Shown one piece after another: positions 10,173-24,200 of a stretch of DNA of 64,000 nt; positions within the stretch are counted from its first letter, which is position 1, and the number at the start of each line of letters is the position of its first letter. Under the pieces are notes generated by a model. It had not been told where the DNA came from and ran no database searches. It saw only the letters and a list, made by a program, of their open reading frames with translations. A program made the position numbers and the translations under genes. The stretch is from Massilia sp. H-1 (GTDB lineage Bacteria > Pseudomonadota > Gammaproteobacteria > Burkholderiales > Burkholderiaceae_D): assembly GCA_024703915.1 (NCBI GenBank), contig CP087969.1:372001-436000 (forward strand), written 5' to 3'.

Positions 10173-10601
10173 ATGCGCACGCACCTGATTGCTCTTATTA
10201 CCGGTAACAACAAGGCCCCGGAACCGATGATGGAAATGAACATGACGCCCCTGATCGACGTCATGCTGGTCCTGATCATCATGCTGATCATCACGATTCC
10301 CAAGCAAAACCATGCGATCCACCTGGGCTTGAGCGCCGACCAGTCCGGCAAGCCGCCGCCGCCCGTGGTGACGGTCGACATCGATTTCGATGGCACGGTG
10401 TCCTGGGATGGCCTGGCGCTGCCCGGCAAGGAAGCGCTGGCGAGCAAGTTCCGGCTGCTGGCCGGGGCCGCAGTGCCGGTCCAGGTGCAGCTGCGCCCGA
10501 ACCGGCTGGCGCCTTACAAGGCGGTGGCCAGCGTGATGGCCAGCGCCCAGCGTTCGGGCGTGACCGGCATCGGCATCATCGGCAACGAGCAGCTGATGTA
10601 G
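10173..10601 (+). CDS. ExbD/TolR-family biopolymer transport protein
   Basis: 142 residues, uninterrupted. The N-terminus ends in NMTPLIDVMLVLIIMLIITI, the single membrane helix of ExbD/TolR with its conserved Asp (LIDVM), which couples proton flow to work in the envelope. The periplasmic part includes VVTVDIDFDGTVSWDG and ends in a VMASAQRSGVTGIGIIG segment that matches the family. ExbD normally works with an ExbB pentamer and TonB. Neither is in this window, so this looks like an orphan or accessory copy. The gene is convergent with the hybrid kinase gene, whose stop abuts it. Confidence 0.88.
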   Translation: MRTHLIALITGNNKAPEPMMEMNMTPLIDVMLVLIIMLIITIPKQNHAIHLGLSADQSGKPPPPVVTVDIDFDGTVSWDGLALPGKEALASKFRLLAGAAVPVQVQLRPNRLAPYKAVASVMASAQRSGVTGIGIIGNEQLM

Positions 10602-15003
<4,402 letters not shown>

Positions 15004-15025
15004 GGTCAGCTCCGCAGCGCGGCGG

Positions 15026-15441
15026 TCATGACTTGTTGCCCTGTGCGGCACGCTTGCGTTGCAGGTTGGCGATGGATTTCTTGACCGCGTCTTCGACCGT
15101 GCTTAAGCGCGGAAGGGTTTGATGATGAAGCCGGTGGCGCCGTTGCGCACCGCCTGTTCGATGGTCCCGCGGTCGTTGCTGGCGGTGACCATCAGGACTT
15201 CCGTATGGGGCAGCGCGTCCTTGATGGCAGGCAGCACGTCGAGGCCGCCGAGGCCGGGCATGACGATGTCGAGGAAGACGATGTCGGGCTTTTCGCGCAG
15301 GCACATCTCGAGGCCGTTGCGGCCGCTGCTCGCTTCCGCCACCACTTCCGCCAGATCCAGCGGCATCGCCAGCCGCAAGGCGGACCGGGTCAAATCGTTA
15401 TCGTCAATCAGCGCCACGCGAATTCGGCTGGATGGAGTCAC
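15026..15441 (-). CDS. Single-domain response regulator (CheY-like)
   Basis: About 138 residues: one receiver domain and a short basic tail, with no output domain. Key features are VALIDDNDLTRSA (acidic pair), the phospho-acceptor Asp in DIVFLDIVMPGLGG, MVTASND (Thr/Ser switch) and FIIKPFRAS (conserved Lys). The start is the GTG at 15441, preceded by AGGAAT. One break at 15104 is a GCCAGC error (RA-STVEDAVKKS). It lies directly upstream of the hybrid kinase and in the same direction, so it is probably co-transcribed and phosphorylated by it. Confidence 0.9.
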
Positions 15442-15885
15442 GTATTCCTCGATTTGTAGGTGGCGGGCTTCTTGCCCGTCATAGGGGACATGCTAACAAT
15501 TGCGTCTAATCCTGGCAACCGAATCCGAGAAATAATCATTCTGACAATCAATTTGGGCGACATTCCGCGACTTGGCAAAGTAATCAACGTTGTTTCCCCA
15601 AAGGCAGGCAAATTTTCGGCGGCGGACCGTCATATGTTTGATATTAGAAACAATTCTCTATTGTCCCCACTTTACTTAATTGCCGCTATGCAGCATGATT
15701 GACCCGTCTCCTCCAATTTCTCACAAGATTTTGGAATTTGCCCACCCTCGCGGTGGGCTTTTTTTATGGCGCAGCCGAGCATGAACGAGATGATGGCGCG
15801 CTCCCTGCGGCCATTGTGCGCGGTGTACAATTGTGCAACTTTTGATGGTTTGGCAAACGCACACTTGGAAACAGGGAGGAAGGGC
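15442..15885. other. AT-richer intergenic region with a terminator
   Basis: The stretch from 15480 to 15720 is clearly lower in GC than its surroundings. It contains an 80-codon open frame (15460-15702) that I do not accept as a gene: no ribosome binding site, no recognisable family, and codon use unlike the neighbours. A rho-independent terminator lies at 15740-15766. The remainder up to 15885 leads into the next gene and contains in-frame upstream codons that are probably untranslated. Confidence 0.5.
15740..15766 (+). terminator. Rho-independent terminator
   Basis: GCCCACC-CTCGC-GGTGGGC forms a perfect 7-bp stem followed by eight T residues, reading on the + strand. No + strand gene is recognisable just upstream, so the transcript it ends is unknown. 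Confidence 0.75.
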
Positions 15886-16683
15886 ATGGCAAGCGCAGTT
15901 GGCCTCCTTGGCGCCGTCCTGCTGATCCTGCTGCCGATGGCCGACAGCGCCGCCTGTACCAAGACGGTGCGCTGGTTCGACGACCCGCCCTACTCCTTCC
16001 GTCAGGCCGACGGCCAGATCGGCGGTTTCGACGCCGACCTGGCGCGCGAAGTCTTGCGCCGCACCGGTTGCAGCGCCCGCTTCGTCAACATGCCGTGGGC
16101 CCGGGCGCTGGTGGAACTCGAATCGGGCAATCTCGACGTGCTGCCCGGCTCCTTCCGCAGCCAGCAGCGCGAACGCTACGCCTACTTTTCCATTCCGGTT
16201 CAGCAAACACCGAATGTGCTTTATCTGAGTCCGGCCGCGGCCGAGAAGTACCGGCCAGCGACGCTGGCCGAACTGGGCGGCACGCCGTTCCGGCTCGGGG
16301 TACAGATCGGGGTCTCGTATGGCGAGCACTTCGAAGCGCTCAAGGCCAGCCCGGCTTTCCACAGCAACCTGGTGCCGGTCACCTTGCGCCGCAACGCCTG
16401 GCGCATGATGCAGATGGGCCGCATCGACGGCATGATTGCCGACGAAGCCAGCGCCGAGGTCGAGCTGCGCCAGCTGGGGCTCGAGCAAACTTTGCTGCCC
16501 AGTAAAATCGTGGTGCCAACCGATCCCGTGATGTTCGCCTTCAGCAAGGCCTCGGTCACGGCCGACTTTGTCGCGGCATTCGACAAGCAGTTGCAGACGC
16601 TTATCACGAACGGCCAGTACCGCAAGCTGCGCGAACGCTACTTCCCTTGCGGGCGCGCCGGGGCCCCGACCGCCTGCAAGTAA
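15886..16683 (+). CDS. Periplasmic solute-binding protein, family 3
   Basis: 265 residues, uninterrupted. The start at 15886 is chosen because GGGAGG precedes it; an in-frame ATG at 15766 lacks one. MASAVGLLGAVLLILLPMAD is a signal peptide, and the mature protein starts near SAACTKTVRWFDDPPYSF. Family features include GQIGGFDADLAREVLRRTGC, PWARALVELESGNLDVLPGS, GVQIGVSYGEHFE and KQLQTLITNGQYRKL. It binds a small solute in the periplasm, probably an amino acid. No transporter genes are adjacent. Its last 46 bases overlap the 3' end of the uridine kinase gene on the other strand. Confidence 0.88.
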   Translation: MASAVGLLGAVLLILLPMADSAACTKTVRWFDDPPYSFRQADGQIGGFDADLAREVLRRTGCSARFVNMPWARALVELESGNLDVLPGSFRSQQRERYAYFSIPVQQTPNVLYLSPAAAEKYRPATLAELGGTPFRLGVQIGVSYGEHFEALKASPAFHSNLVPVTLRRNAWRMMQMGRIDGMIADEASAEVELRQLGLEQTLLPSKIVVPTDPVMFAFSKASVTADFVAAFDKQLQTLITNGQYRKLRERYFPCGRAGAPTACK

Positions 16684-17357
16684 GGCGCGGCGCCTGCCGT
16701 TCGACGAGATGAAATCAGGGCCGCTTCCAGCTGCCCGATCACGCTCGCCACCTTGGTGGTGATCACGTCGACTGCCGGACCATTCGCGCCGTGCGGCAAA
16801 ATGACGTCGGCGTAGCGCTTGGTCGGCTCGATGAATTGCTTGTGCATGGGACGCACGGTTTCCAGGTATTGGCTGACCACGCTTTCCACCGACCGGCCAC
16901 GCTCCGTAATATCGCGCTGCATGCGGCGAATGAAGCGCACGTCGGCGGCTGTATCGACGAAGATCTTGAGCGACATCATGTTGCGCAAGTCCGCGTCGTA
17001 CAAGGCGAACAGGCCTTCGATCACGATCACCGGGGCGGGCTTGACTGGAATGGTCTTGTTCGAGCGGTTGTCGATCGTGAAGTCGTACTCGGGCATGTCG
17101 ATCGCCTCGCCATTGCGCAGGGCCTGGACGTGCTGTACCAGCAGCGGCCAGTCAAACGCTTGCGGGTGGTCGTAGTTCTGCTTGCGGCGCACTTCGGGGG
17201 AGAGATCGGATTGGTCGCAGTAGTAATCGTCCTGCATGACCACCGACACCATGTCTGTGCCGAACGATGCCAGCACTTGTTGCGTCACCGTTGACTTGCC
17301 ACTGCCGCTACCGCCAGCGACACCAATGACAAACGGAGGGGGAGAAATCTTGTTCAT
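16638..17357 (-). CDS. udk: Uridine kinase
   Basis: Phosphorylates uridine and cytidine to UMP and CMP for pyrimidine salvage in the cytoplasm. The start MNKISPPPFVIGVAGGSGSG contains the P-loop GGSGSGKST; MQDDYY, YDHPQAFDW and VIVIEGLFALYD are family motifs, and RRMQRDITERGRS matches the lid region. 239 residues against a usual 210-215. The extra C-terminal part (SSRRTAGAAPYLQAVGAP) lies in the overlap with the convergent gene and may result from an undetected frame error close to the true stop. The gene is otherwise uninterrupted. Confidence 0.93.
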   Translation of the reverse strand: MNKISPPPFVIGVAGGSGSGKSTVTQQVLASFGTDMVSVVMQDDYYCDQSDLSPEVRRKQNYDHPQAFDWPLLVQHVQALRNGEAIDMPEYDFTIDNRSNKTIPVKPAPVIVIEGLFALYDADLRNMMSLKIFVDTAADVRFIRRMQRDITERGRSVESVVSQYLETVRPMHKQFIEPTKRYADVILPHGANGPAVDVITTKVASVIGQLEAALISSRRTAGAAPYLQAVGAPARPQGK

Positions 17358-17586
17358 CCCGGCATGATACCGGAGCGGCGTTCGAACTGACAGGGCTGAG
17401 CGGCGGAAGCTGGCGATTCGTTGATTTCGTAAAGGAAATTTCCGCGCAGCAGAAATTTTGGGCGCCTGCAGCTGCTGCCGCCCAGCGGCAGTAAAGTGGG
17501 GACCTGGCGGAGGGCGCCTCAGGCGCCCGCCGCAGCGGCGGAAGATGGGCGATTCGGAGAGGGTTGCCCCGGCAGGGCAACCCTTC
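17358..17586. repeat. Non-coding region with REP-like dyads and an imperfect direct repeat
   Basis: No gene is seen. GCGGAAGCTGGCGATTCG (from about 17401) recurs as GCGGAAGATGGGCGATTCGG (from about 17538). GGGCGCC-TCA-GGCGCCC (17513-17529) and GGGTTGCCC-CGGCA-GGGCAACCC (17561-17583) form strong stems. GC-rich dyads like these in a short intergenic space resemble REP elements or overlapping terminators between the udk start and the tRNA gene. Confidence 0.5.
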
Positions 17587-17673
17587 GAATCCCACCGTCG
17601 CCGTCCGAAATAAAAAAATGGCCTCCCGCAGGGGAGGCCATTTTCTTTATTTCTGGCGGAGACGGTGGGATTC
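17587..17673. repeat. Near-perfect 41-bp inverted repeat containing the tRNA-Ser 3' end and its terminator
   Basis: Arm 1 (17587-17627) and arm 2 (17632-17673, reverse complement) are about 90% identical, separated by GCAG. Arm 2 contains the T-loop and acceptor end of tRNA-Ser plus its downstream terminator. Arm 1 is an inverted copy of the same, with a damaged CCA (TCC). The inner part TGGCCTCCC-GCAG-GGGAGGCCA, flanked by A and T runs, is a bidirectional terminator at about 17611-17646. Confidence 0.8.
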
Positions 17674-17747
17674 TGAACCCACGATAGAGGTATAAGCCCT
17701 ATGCATCCTTAGCAGGGATGTGCCTTCGGCCACTCGGCCACGTCTCC
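17654..17747 (-). tRNA. tRNA-Ser (anticodon GCT)
   Basis: On the minus strand the gene starts GGAGACGTGGCCGAGTGG and ends CGTCTCC, discriminator G, then encoded CCA. The 7-bp acceptor stem is perfect. The anticodon loop reads CTGCTAA, giving GCT. A long variable arm, typical of class II serine tRNAs, precedes the T arm GTGGGTTCAGAATCCCAC. Total 94 bases with CCA. The terminator hairpin lies immediately downstream. Confidence 0.95.
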
Positions 17748-17844
17748 TTTCCTACCCAGTCAACCTCACCAGATCAGAAGACCGCAATGTTACCGGCTGC
17801 GGGCATGTTTGGTCAATGGAACATGCTCACATTTTAGAAAAAAC

Positions 17845-19091
17845 TTATGCTTTTTCCAAATCGAAGGCCTTGTGCAGGGCCCGAACCGCCAGTTCCATGT
17901 ATTTTTCATCGATCAGGACCGAAATCTTGATCTCGGAGGTGGAAATCATGAGGATATTGATGCCCTCTTCCGACAGCGTGCGGAACATCTGCGATGCCAC
18001 ACCCACGTGCGAACGCATGCCCACGCCCACCACCGACACTTTCGAGACCTTGGCGTCGCCCACCAGCGTGATCGCGCTGACTTCTTCCTTTACGCCTTCG
18101 AGCACGGCCATCGCCTTGTTGTACTCGCCGCGGCTGACGGTGAACGTGAAATCGGTCTTGCCTTCCACCGACTGATTCTGGATGATCATGTCGACTTCGA
18201 TATTGGCATCGGCGATCGGTCCCAGGATGTGGTACGCCACGCCCGGCTTGTCCGGCACGCCCAGAACGGTGATTTTTGCCTCATCGCGATTGAACGCGAT
18301 ACCAGAGATGACGGCTTGTTCCATGTGTGTATCTTCCTCAAACGAAATCAGGGTACCCGAGTTGGCTTCTTCTTCCAGCGGCATCAGGGGATCGGTCAGC
18401 GACGACAAAACGCGGGTCGGCACGCGGTAATTGCCCGCGAATTCGACCGAACGGCTCTGCAGCACCTTGGAACCGAGCGAGGCCAGTTCCAGCATTTCTT
18501 CGAACGTAATGGTCTTGAGGCGGCGCGCTTCCGACACCACGCGCGGGTCGGTCGTGTAGACGCCGTCGACATCGGTGTAGATCAGGCACTCTTCTGCCTT
18601 CATCGCCGCCGCAATCGCCACCGCCGAGGTGTCCGAACCGCCACGCCCCAGGGTCGTCAGGTTGCCCAGCGAATCGACACCCTGGAAACCGGTGATGATC
18701 ACGATCTTGCCATCGGCCAGGTCGGCCTTGACGCGCTTGTCGTCGATCGACTCGATACGGGCCTTGGTGTAAGCCGAATCGGTCTTGATCGGCACTTGCC
18801 AGCCGGCGTAGGACACGGCCTTCTTGCCAATGGCCAGCAAGGCCATCGACAGCAAGCCGACGGAAACTTGTTCTCCGGTGGACGCAATCATGTCCAGTTC
18901 GCGCGGATCGGGCTGCTCCATAATCTGTTTGGCCAGGCCGATCAGACGGTTGGTTTCGCCGGACATTGCCGATGGAACAACAATGATCTGGTGCCCTGCG
19001 TCGTGCCACTTGGCCACGCGCTCGCGACATTCTTGATGCGGTCAGTCGAGCCCATCGACGTACCGCCGTATTTGTGGACGATTAATGCCAT
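17845..19091 (-). CDS. lysC: Aspartate kinase
   Basis: Phosphorylates aspartate, the first step toward lysine, threonine and methionine. The N-terminus MALIVHKYGGTSMGSTDRI contains the KYGGTS signature; VPSAMSGETNRLI, GRGGSDTSAVA, DVDGVYTTDPR and SLGSKVLQSRSVEF follow. Two ACT domains sit at the C-terminus (KITVLGVPDKPGVAY and KVSVVGVGMRSHVGVA), so feedback inhibition by lysine and threonine is expected. About 415 residues, normal. One base is missing near 19022 (ENVA-ERVAKW junction), probably a text error. tRNA-Ser lies downstream. No lysine riboswitch is evident in the 140 bp upstream, though a GAAGAAAAAGGAGG tract is present. Confidence 0.96.
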
Positions 19092-19231
19092 AAGAGTGAA
19101 GTTTTCCGCTCAAAGAAGAAAAAGGAGGAGCTTTACTCTACATGTTGCGCTGCAAAAAAACAATGCCCCGATCGGGCTAATTCTATACGGAATGGGTATA
19201 AGGAAATTACTATTTTGCGCAGTTGTCAGTT

Positions 19232-20634
19232 CTACTGCGCTTCCCAGCGCAAGACGATGAAGGGCCCGGAACCGGTCCCGATATGGTGGCAATCCATGCC
19301 GATGCTTACCGCGAACAGCAAGTCTTTGCCGCTGCTGACGATAGGCAGGCGCTCGCGTTCCCAGGCCTAAGCACATCGCAAGCCTGGTAATGATACTTGA
19401 GGGCGCGGGTCGGGCGGTTGGGCGCCGGCTTGAGCCGTTCGCCGCCCTTGCGGAAGTCGATCAGCAAAGGCTGGGCCCGCAGCCACTCGGCCGCCAGCCC
19501 CTCCCCGGCAGCATCGAAATGCAGGATGCCGCCATAGGCCGGAAACGCCAGCTGCGCTTCGCCATTCCAGCGGAAACGCTCGCCTTCCTTGACCAGCACG
19601 CCTTCGTCGTCCGGATCGCGCTGCCCGGACAAATCGGCCAGCTTGGGCGTGATGTACAGGCGGTCGCGGTGGCGGCGGATATGGCAGTCCGGATGGGTCA
19701 CGAGCAATTGCGCGTCCACCCTGGCCTCCACCAGCTGGGCCACCATTTCGGTCAGCCAGGCGGTGGACGGCATGCGCAGGCCGCGCAGGGCGAACCAGTG
19801 GCGCAGCATATTGTAGGCGCGGTCCAGGCTCATCGCGCGCAGCCTGGCCACATCCACGCAATCGTCGACCAGACTGGCAGCCAGATCCTGCGCGGCCAGT
19901 TCGGTCAGCAGCCGCTGCGCCGACTGGGCATGGGCGGCGCTGCGCGCGAAACGTTCCTGGTAACCGGGAAAGGCCGCGGCCAGCGCTTAAGCATCACCTG
20001 GTGGCGCAAGGCATTGCGCGTAGCGCGGATGGGTATTCGATTCGTCTTCCACGTAGCCGATCGCGTGCGCGGCAACGTAGGCTTCCAGCTCGCCGCGCGA
20101 CCGGCAGCAAGGGGCGCGCCATCACCAGATCCGGATTGCCCAGCAGTTCAGGGGCCGCATTGGCCCCATCCATGCCGGACAAGCTTAGGCCGTGCCCGAG
20201 CCGCGCAGCAATTGCAGCAGCACCGTTTCGGCCTGGTCGTCCAGATGATGGGCGGTCAGCATCAGGCGCACGCCGTGCGCGTGGCACAGGGCGCCCAGCG
20301 CCGCGTAGCGCAGCTTGCGCGCGGCCGCTTCCACGCCCGACTTGGTCTTTTCCAGCACCACGCGCCGTCCTTCGAAGCGCACGCCGAGCGCGCCGCAGCT
20401 GGCCTCGCAATGGCTGAGCCAGGCGTCGGCATTCGGGCTGATGCCGTGGTGAATGTGGAAGGCGAACACGGGCACGCCATGCTGCTGGCCGTAGGCATGG
20501 GCCAGGTGCAGCAAGGCGGAGGAATCGAGTCCACCGCTGAAGGCGATGGCGATGGGATCGGACGACGCTCCGCGCAGGGCGTCCAGCGCCCGCGCGAAGT
20601 TCACCGGGAGGTTCCCGGCTTGTTGCTGGCTCAC
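19232..20634 (-). CDS. tilS: tRNA(Ile)-lysidine synthetase
   Basis: Modifies C34 of tRNA-Ile(CAU) to lysidine so that it reads AUA; essential in most bacteria. The PP-loop [19 protein letters not shown] lies near residue 20; [13 protein letters not shown] and [20 protein letters not shown] are further N-domain motifs, and the C-terminal part has [18 protein letters not shown]. About 465 residues. The GTG start at 20634 overlaps the accA stop by 4 bases (GTGA), which fixes it and shows translational coupling. Breaks near 19368 and 20185 are GCTGGC or GCCAGC errors; more lie near 20010 and 20090. Confidence 0.92.
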
Positions 20635-21608
20635 TCTTCGGCTAGGCGTCGTTTCTTTGAACTTGCCGTAGCTCATCAGCTTCTGATGTCGCGCTTCGAG
20701 CAAGTCCTTGGTCTTCATGCCCTGGAACTGGCGCAGGGAATCGGCCAGTGCGCGCTTGAGCATGACGCCCATTTGCTTCGGATCGCGGTGCGCGCCGCCC
20801 AGTGGTTCATTGATGATCTTGTCGATCAGGCCCATCGCTTTCAGACGGTGCGCGGTCAGACCCAGGGCGTCGGCGGCGTCGGACGCGCGCTCGGACGTTT
20901 TCCAGAGGATCGAGGCGCAGCCTTCCGGCGAGATGACCGAATAGGTGGCGTATTGCAGCATCAGCACGGCATCGCCCACGGCAATCGCCAGCGCGCGCCG
21001 GAGCCGCCTTCGCCGATGATGGTGGCGATCAGCGGTACTTTCAGTTCCGCCATCACGTACAGATTGTGGCCGATCGCTTCCGACTGGCCGCGCTCTTCAG
21101 CGTCGATGCCGGGGAAGGCGCCCGGGGTGTCGACGAAGGTGAAGATCGGCAGGCCGAATTTTTCTGCCAGCTTCATCAGGCGCATGGCCTTGCGGTAGCC
21201 TTCCGGCTTCGGCATGCCGAAGTTGCGCATGGCGCGTTCTTTGGTGTCGCGGCCCTTCTGGTGGCCGATGACCATGCACGCCTGGCCGTTGAAACGGGCC
21301 AGGCCGCCAACGATCGACAGGTCGTCCGCGTACGAGCGGTCGCCATGCAGCTCGTGGAAATCGGTAAAGATTTCGTTGACGTAGTCCATGGTGTACGGAC
21401 GCTGCGGGTGGCGCGCGATTTGCGACACTTGCCAAGGCGTCAGCTTGGCGTAGATATCTTTGGTCAGCTGCTGGCTTTTCTTGGCCAGGCGGTCGATCTC
21501 TTCCGAGATGTCGACGGCCGAGTCATCCTGCACGAAACGCAGCTCTTCAATCTTGGAATCGAGTTCAGCAATCGGCTGCTCGAAATTGAGGAAAGTTGTT
21601 TTAATCAT
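20631..21608 (-). CDS. accA: Acetyl-CoA carboxylase carboxyltransferase subunit alpha
   Basis: With AccD it transfers the carboxyl group from biotin-AccB to acetyl-CoA, giving malonyl-CoA for fatty acid synthesis. The protein starts [20 protein letters not shown] and contains [80 protein letters not shown] and [14 protein letters not shown], all conserved. About 325 residues. A frame break near 21000 lies inside the last two motifs. A GCCTAGC error at 20642 hides the true end, which after correction reads KETTPAEE then TGA. That stop overlaps the tilS start. The essential role makes real inactivation very unlikely. Confidence 0.95.
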
Positions 21609-21692
21609 TCTACCTCCGGGTATTATTTTAGCCGCAACAAATATTGCCGCGCGGCCGATACAGGCGCTATTCTACCGGAACGAGAGGTGCAG

Positions 21693-21854
21693 CAGGGAAT
21701 TCGCGCGGCATGCCGCGCGCCTGCGAAACGGCCCTGCCTTGCAAGGCAGGGCTCCCTACCCCGGCCCATTTTTCTTCCTTAATACGGGGTGAAACAGGGA
21801 ATTGGCGCGGCCTGCCGCGCCCCTGTTTTACGGGCCTGCCTTGCAAGGCAGGCC
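21693..21854. repeat. Two tandem copies of a 60-bp double-hairpin repeat
   Basis: Copy 1 (21693-21752) and copy 2 (21795-21854) have the same length and start CAGGGAATT. Each has a GC dyad (CGCGCGGCATGCCGCGCG in copy 1) and a second dyad sharing the core CTGCCTTGCAAGGCAG. They lie in the 261-bp gap between the AlkA-like gene and accA. The structure resembles REP/BIME elements and could also stop or stabilise transcripts. Confidence 0.75.
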
Positions 21855-21869
21855 GCCTTCATCCGGCCC

Positions 21870-22532
21870 TCAGTCTTGCGTCACCGGATCGAGACTACGC
21901 CACAAATACCATGTGGCCACCGTCCGGTACGGTTCCCAATTCGCCGACACTTCACGCGCATCGCTGCGCGAAACCGGCTCGCCTGAGAAGTAATTCTGGC
22001 TGATTCCCTGAATCAGACCTGGATCGTCCAGCGGCAAGACATTCGGCCGGAGCAGATTAAATATCAGAAACATCTCCGCTGTCCAGCGTCCGATGCCCCG
22101 AATTTGCACCAATTCGGCGATCACGGCCTCGTCGTCCATCTCGGCCCACTGGTTCGCGTGCACCCGCTTGGCCTTGAAATGGTCGGCCAGATCGAGGATG
22201 TATTCGGTCTTGCGCTTGGACAGGCCGCAGGCCGCCAGCTGCTCGGCGCCTAACCTTGATCACTTGGGCGGGGGTGATTTTTGGACAAACCGTCAACAGT
22301 TTGTTCCAGGCGACGTCGGCCGCCTTGGTCGTCACTTGCTGCCCCACCACCGAGCGCGAGCGTGGTGAAGGGGTCGCCGTGGCCAACCAGGTGCAGGTCG
22401 CCAAATTGCAGGGATCAGCTTCTTCATGATGCGGTCGCGCTTCATGAGTTCCGCTTTGGCCTCTTCCCAGTAGGCAGGCACCTCGAGTAGCAGCGAGGTG
22501 GTCCCCGCGGTGTCCTTGTGCAGCGCCATCAT
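21870..22532 (-). CDS. AlkA-like DNA-3-methyladenine glycosylase (HhH-GPD family)
   Basis: Removes alkylated bases from DNA in base excision repair. The protein starts [10 protein letters not shown] and contains [20 protein letters not shown], a reconstructed [38 protein letters not shown], and the helix-hairpin-helix [20 protein letters not shown]. The catalytic Asp follows in [12 protein letters not shown]. About 220 residues, normal for the short AlkA type lacking the N-terminal TBP-like domain. The ATG at 22532 overlaps the cysS stop (ATGATG region), so the two are coupled. Breaks lie near 22250, 22350 and 22410. Confidence 0.87.
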
Positions 22533-23926
22533 GCGCGGCGCCAGTTGGTGCTGCCGTCCGGCTTGTCTTCGAGGACGATGCTTAGGGGCCAGCAGATCGG
22601 CGCGGATCTTGTCCGATTCGGCGAAGTTACGGGCTTTCTTGGCGGCGCTGCGGGCGGCGATCTGGGCTTCGATGGCGTCCGGCGTGAAGCCGCCCTCGCC
22701 TTCGCCGCCTTGCAGGAATTGCTGAGGCGTGCGCTCGAGCAGGCCAATCACGGCGGCCAGCGCCTTGAACTGGCGCGCATGCGCGAGCGACTTGCTCTTG
22801 TTCAGTTCCGTCGCCAGGTCGAACAGCGCGGCCAGGGCCAGCGGCGTGTTGAAGTCGTCGTCCATGGCGTCGCGGAAACGCACGGCGTGCGCTTCGGTCC
22901 AGTCCACCTGCACCGGATCGCTGCCCAGATCGATGTCGGCCAGCGCCGTGTACAGGCGGGTCAGCGCGACCTTGGCGTCTTCCAGGTGCACGTCCGAGTA
23001 ATTGAGCGGGCTGCGGTAATGGGCACGCAAGATGAAGAAGCGCACCACTTCCGGATCGAATACCTTGAGCACGTCGCGGATGGTGAAGAAGTTGCCGAGC
23101 GACTTGGACATCTTTTCGCCATCGACCCGCACGAAGCCGTTATGCACCCAATAATTGGTCATCGGGTGGCCATACGCGCCTTCCGATTGGGCGATTTCAT
23201 TTTCGTGGTGCGGGAATTGCAGGTCGGCGCCGCCGCCGTGGATGTCGAACTGTTCGCCCAGCGTCGCGCACGACATGGCCGAGCATTCGATATGCCAGCC
23301 CGGACGGCCGCTGCCCCATTTGGAATCCCATTTGACTTCGGCCGGTTCCGATTCCTTGGACGACTTCCACAGCACGAAGTCGAGCGGATCGCGCTTGCCC
23401 GTATTGACATCGACCCGTTCATGCGCAAGCAGATCGTCGATCGATTTGCCGGACAATTTGCCGTAGGTCGGGAAACCGCGCACCGCGTAATTGACGTCGC
23501 CGTCGTCGGACTGGTAGGCCAGGCCCTTTTGTTCGAGCAGTTCGATAATGCCCAGCATCTGCGGCACATATTGGGTGGCGCGCGGCACCACCGTCGGCGG
23601 CAAAATGCCGAGCGCGGTCGTGTCTTCGTCCATGTACTGGGTAAAGCGGGACGTGAGCGAATAAATCGATTCGCCATTTTCCACGGCCCGCTTGATGATC
23701 TTGTCTTCGATATCGGTGATATTGCGTACGTACGTCACCTGATAGCCCGACGCCTGCAGCCAGCGATAGATCACGTCGAATGCCATCATCATGCGCGCAT
23801 GGCCGATGTGGCAGTAATCGTAGATGGTCATGCCGCAAACGTACATGCCCACCTTGCTTAAGCTTCGATCGGAACGAATAACTGCTTATCACGGGCAAGC
23901 GTGTTGTAAATCTTTAATTGGCTCAT
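22529..23926 (-). CDS. cysS: Cysteinyl-tRNA synthetase
   Basis: Charges tRNA-Cys. The start [19 protein letters not shown] is followed by [20 protein letters not shown], which has the zinc cysteine and the HIGH box. [36 protein letters not shown] and the KMSKSLGN loop follow. About 465 residues, the normal length. Two breaks were seen: a GCCAGC error near 23858 (IEA-SKVG junction) and one near 22580 close to the C-terminus, where the end reads [17 protein letters not shown] after correction. Its stop overlaps the glycosylase start. It is essential, so the breaks are read as text errors. Confidence 0.95.
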
Positions 23927-24200
23927 CAGATTTCTACTGTTTACAGCAGCGCCACGCCCGGGCACATAGACGACCCGGCGCCATCGCCTTGTGGGCGCGC
24001 ACCTGGGAAATCGGGGATTGCAACGAGATCGTCAGCGCCCTCTGTCTTGTTCTTCTTTGATAGAATGGGGGCGTTCTTCGCAAAGTATAGCATTGATAAA
24101 ATCCCGACTGTCCGCATATGGATCAGGTTTATTTTTGCGTGAAAGGCTTGACAGCCAGTCCGCCACTTTACATCAAACAGTTACTTCCAAGGAAGCCATA
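23927..24200. other. Intergenic region between divergent cysS and ppiA
   Basis: No gene is seen. The region should hold both promoters. TTGACA near 24149 and an AT-rich stretch at 24060-24130 are candidates for the + strand promoter, but no confident -35/-10 pair can be assigned. CCAAGGAA at 24187-24194 is the ribosome binding site for the cyclophilin gene. Confidence 0.4.

Noticed and set aside
15460..15702. An 80-residue frame in the AT-rich island
   Set aside because: No ribosome binding site, no family, unusual codon use; probably non-coding.
17809..19260. A 483-codon open frame on the + strand opposite lysC
   Set aside because: It is rich in His, Arg and Gln with no family resemblance and is the antisense of a highly conserved gene.
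19390..21198. A 602-codon + strand frame opposite tilS and accA
   Set aside because: It spans two genes antisense, with His/Gln/Arg-rich composition and no recognisable domain.
22518..23861. A 447-codon + strand frame opposite cysS
   Set aside because: Shadow of a gene with HIGH and KMSKS motifs; no domain recognised.
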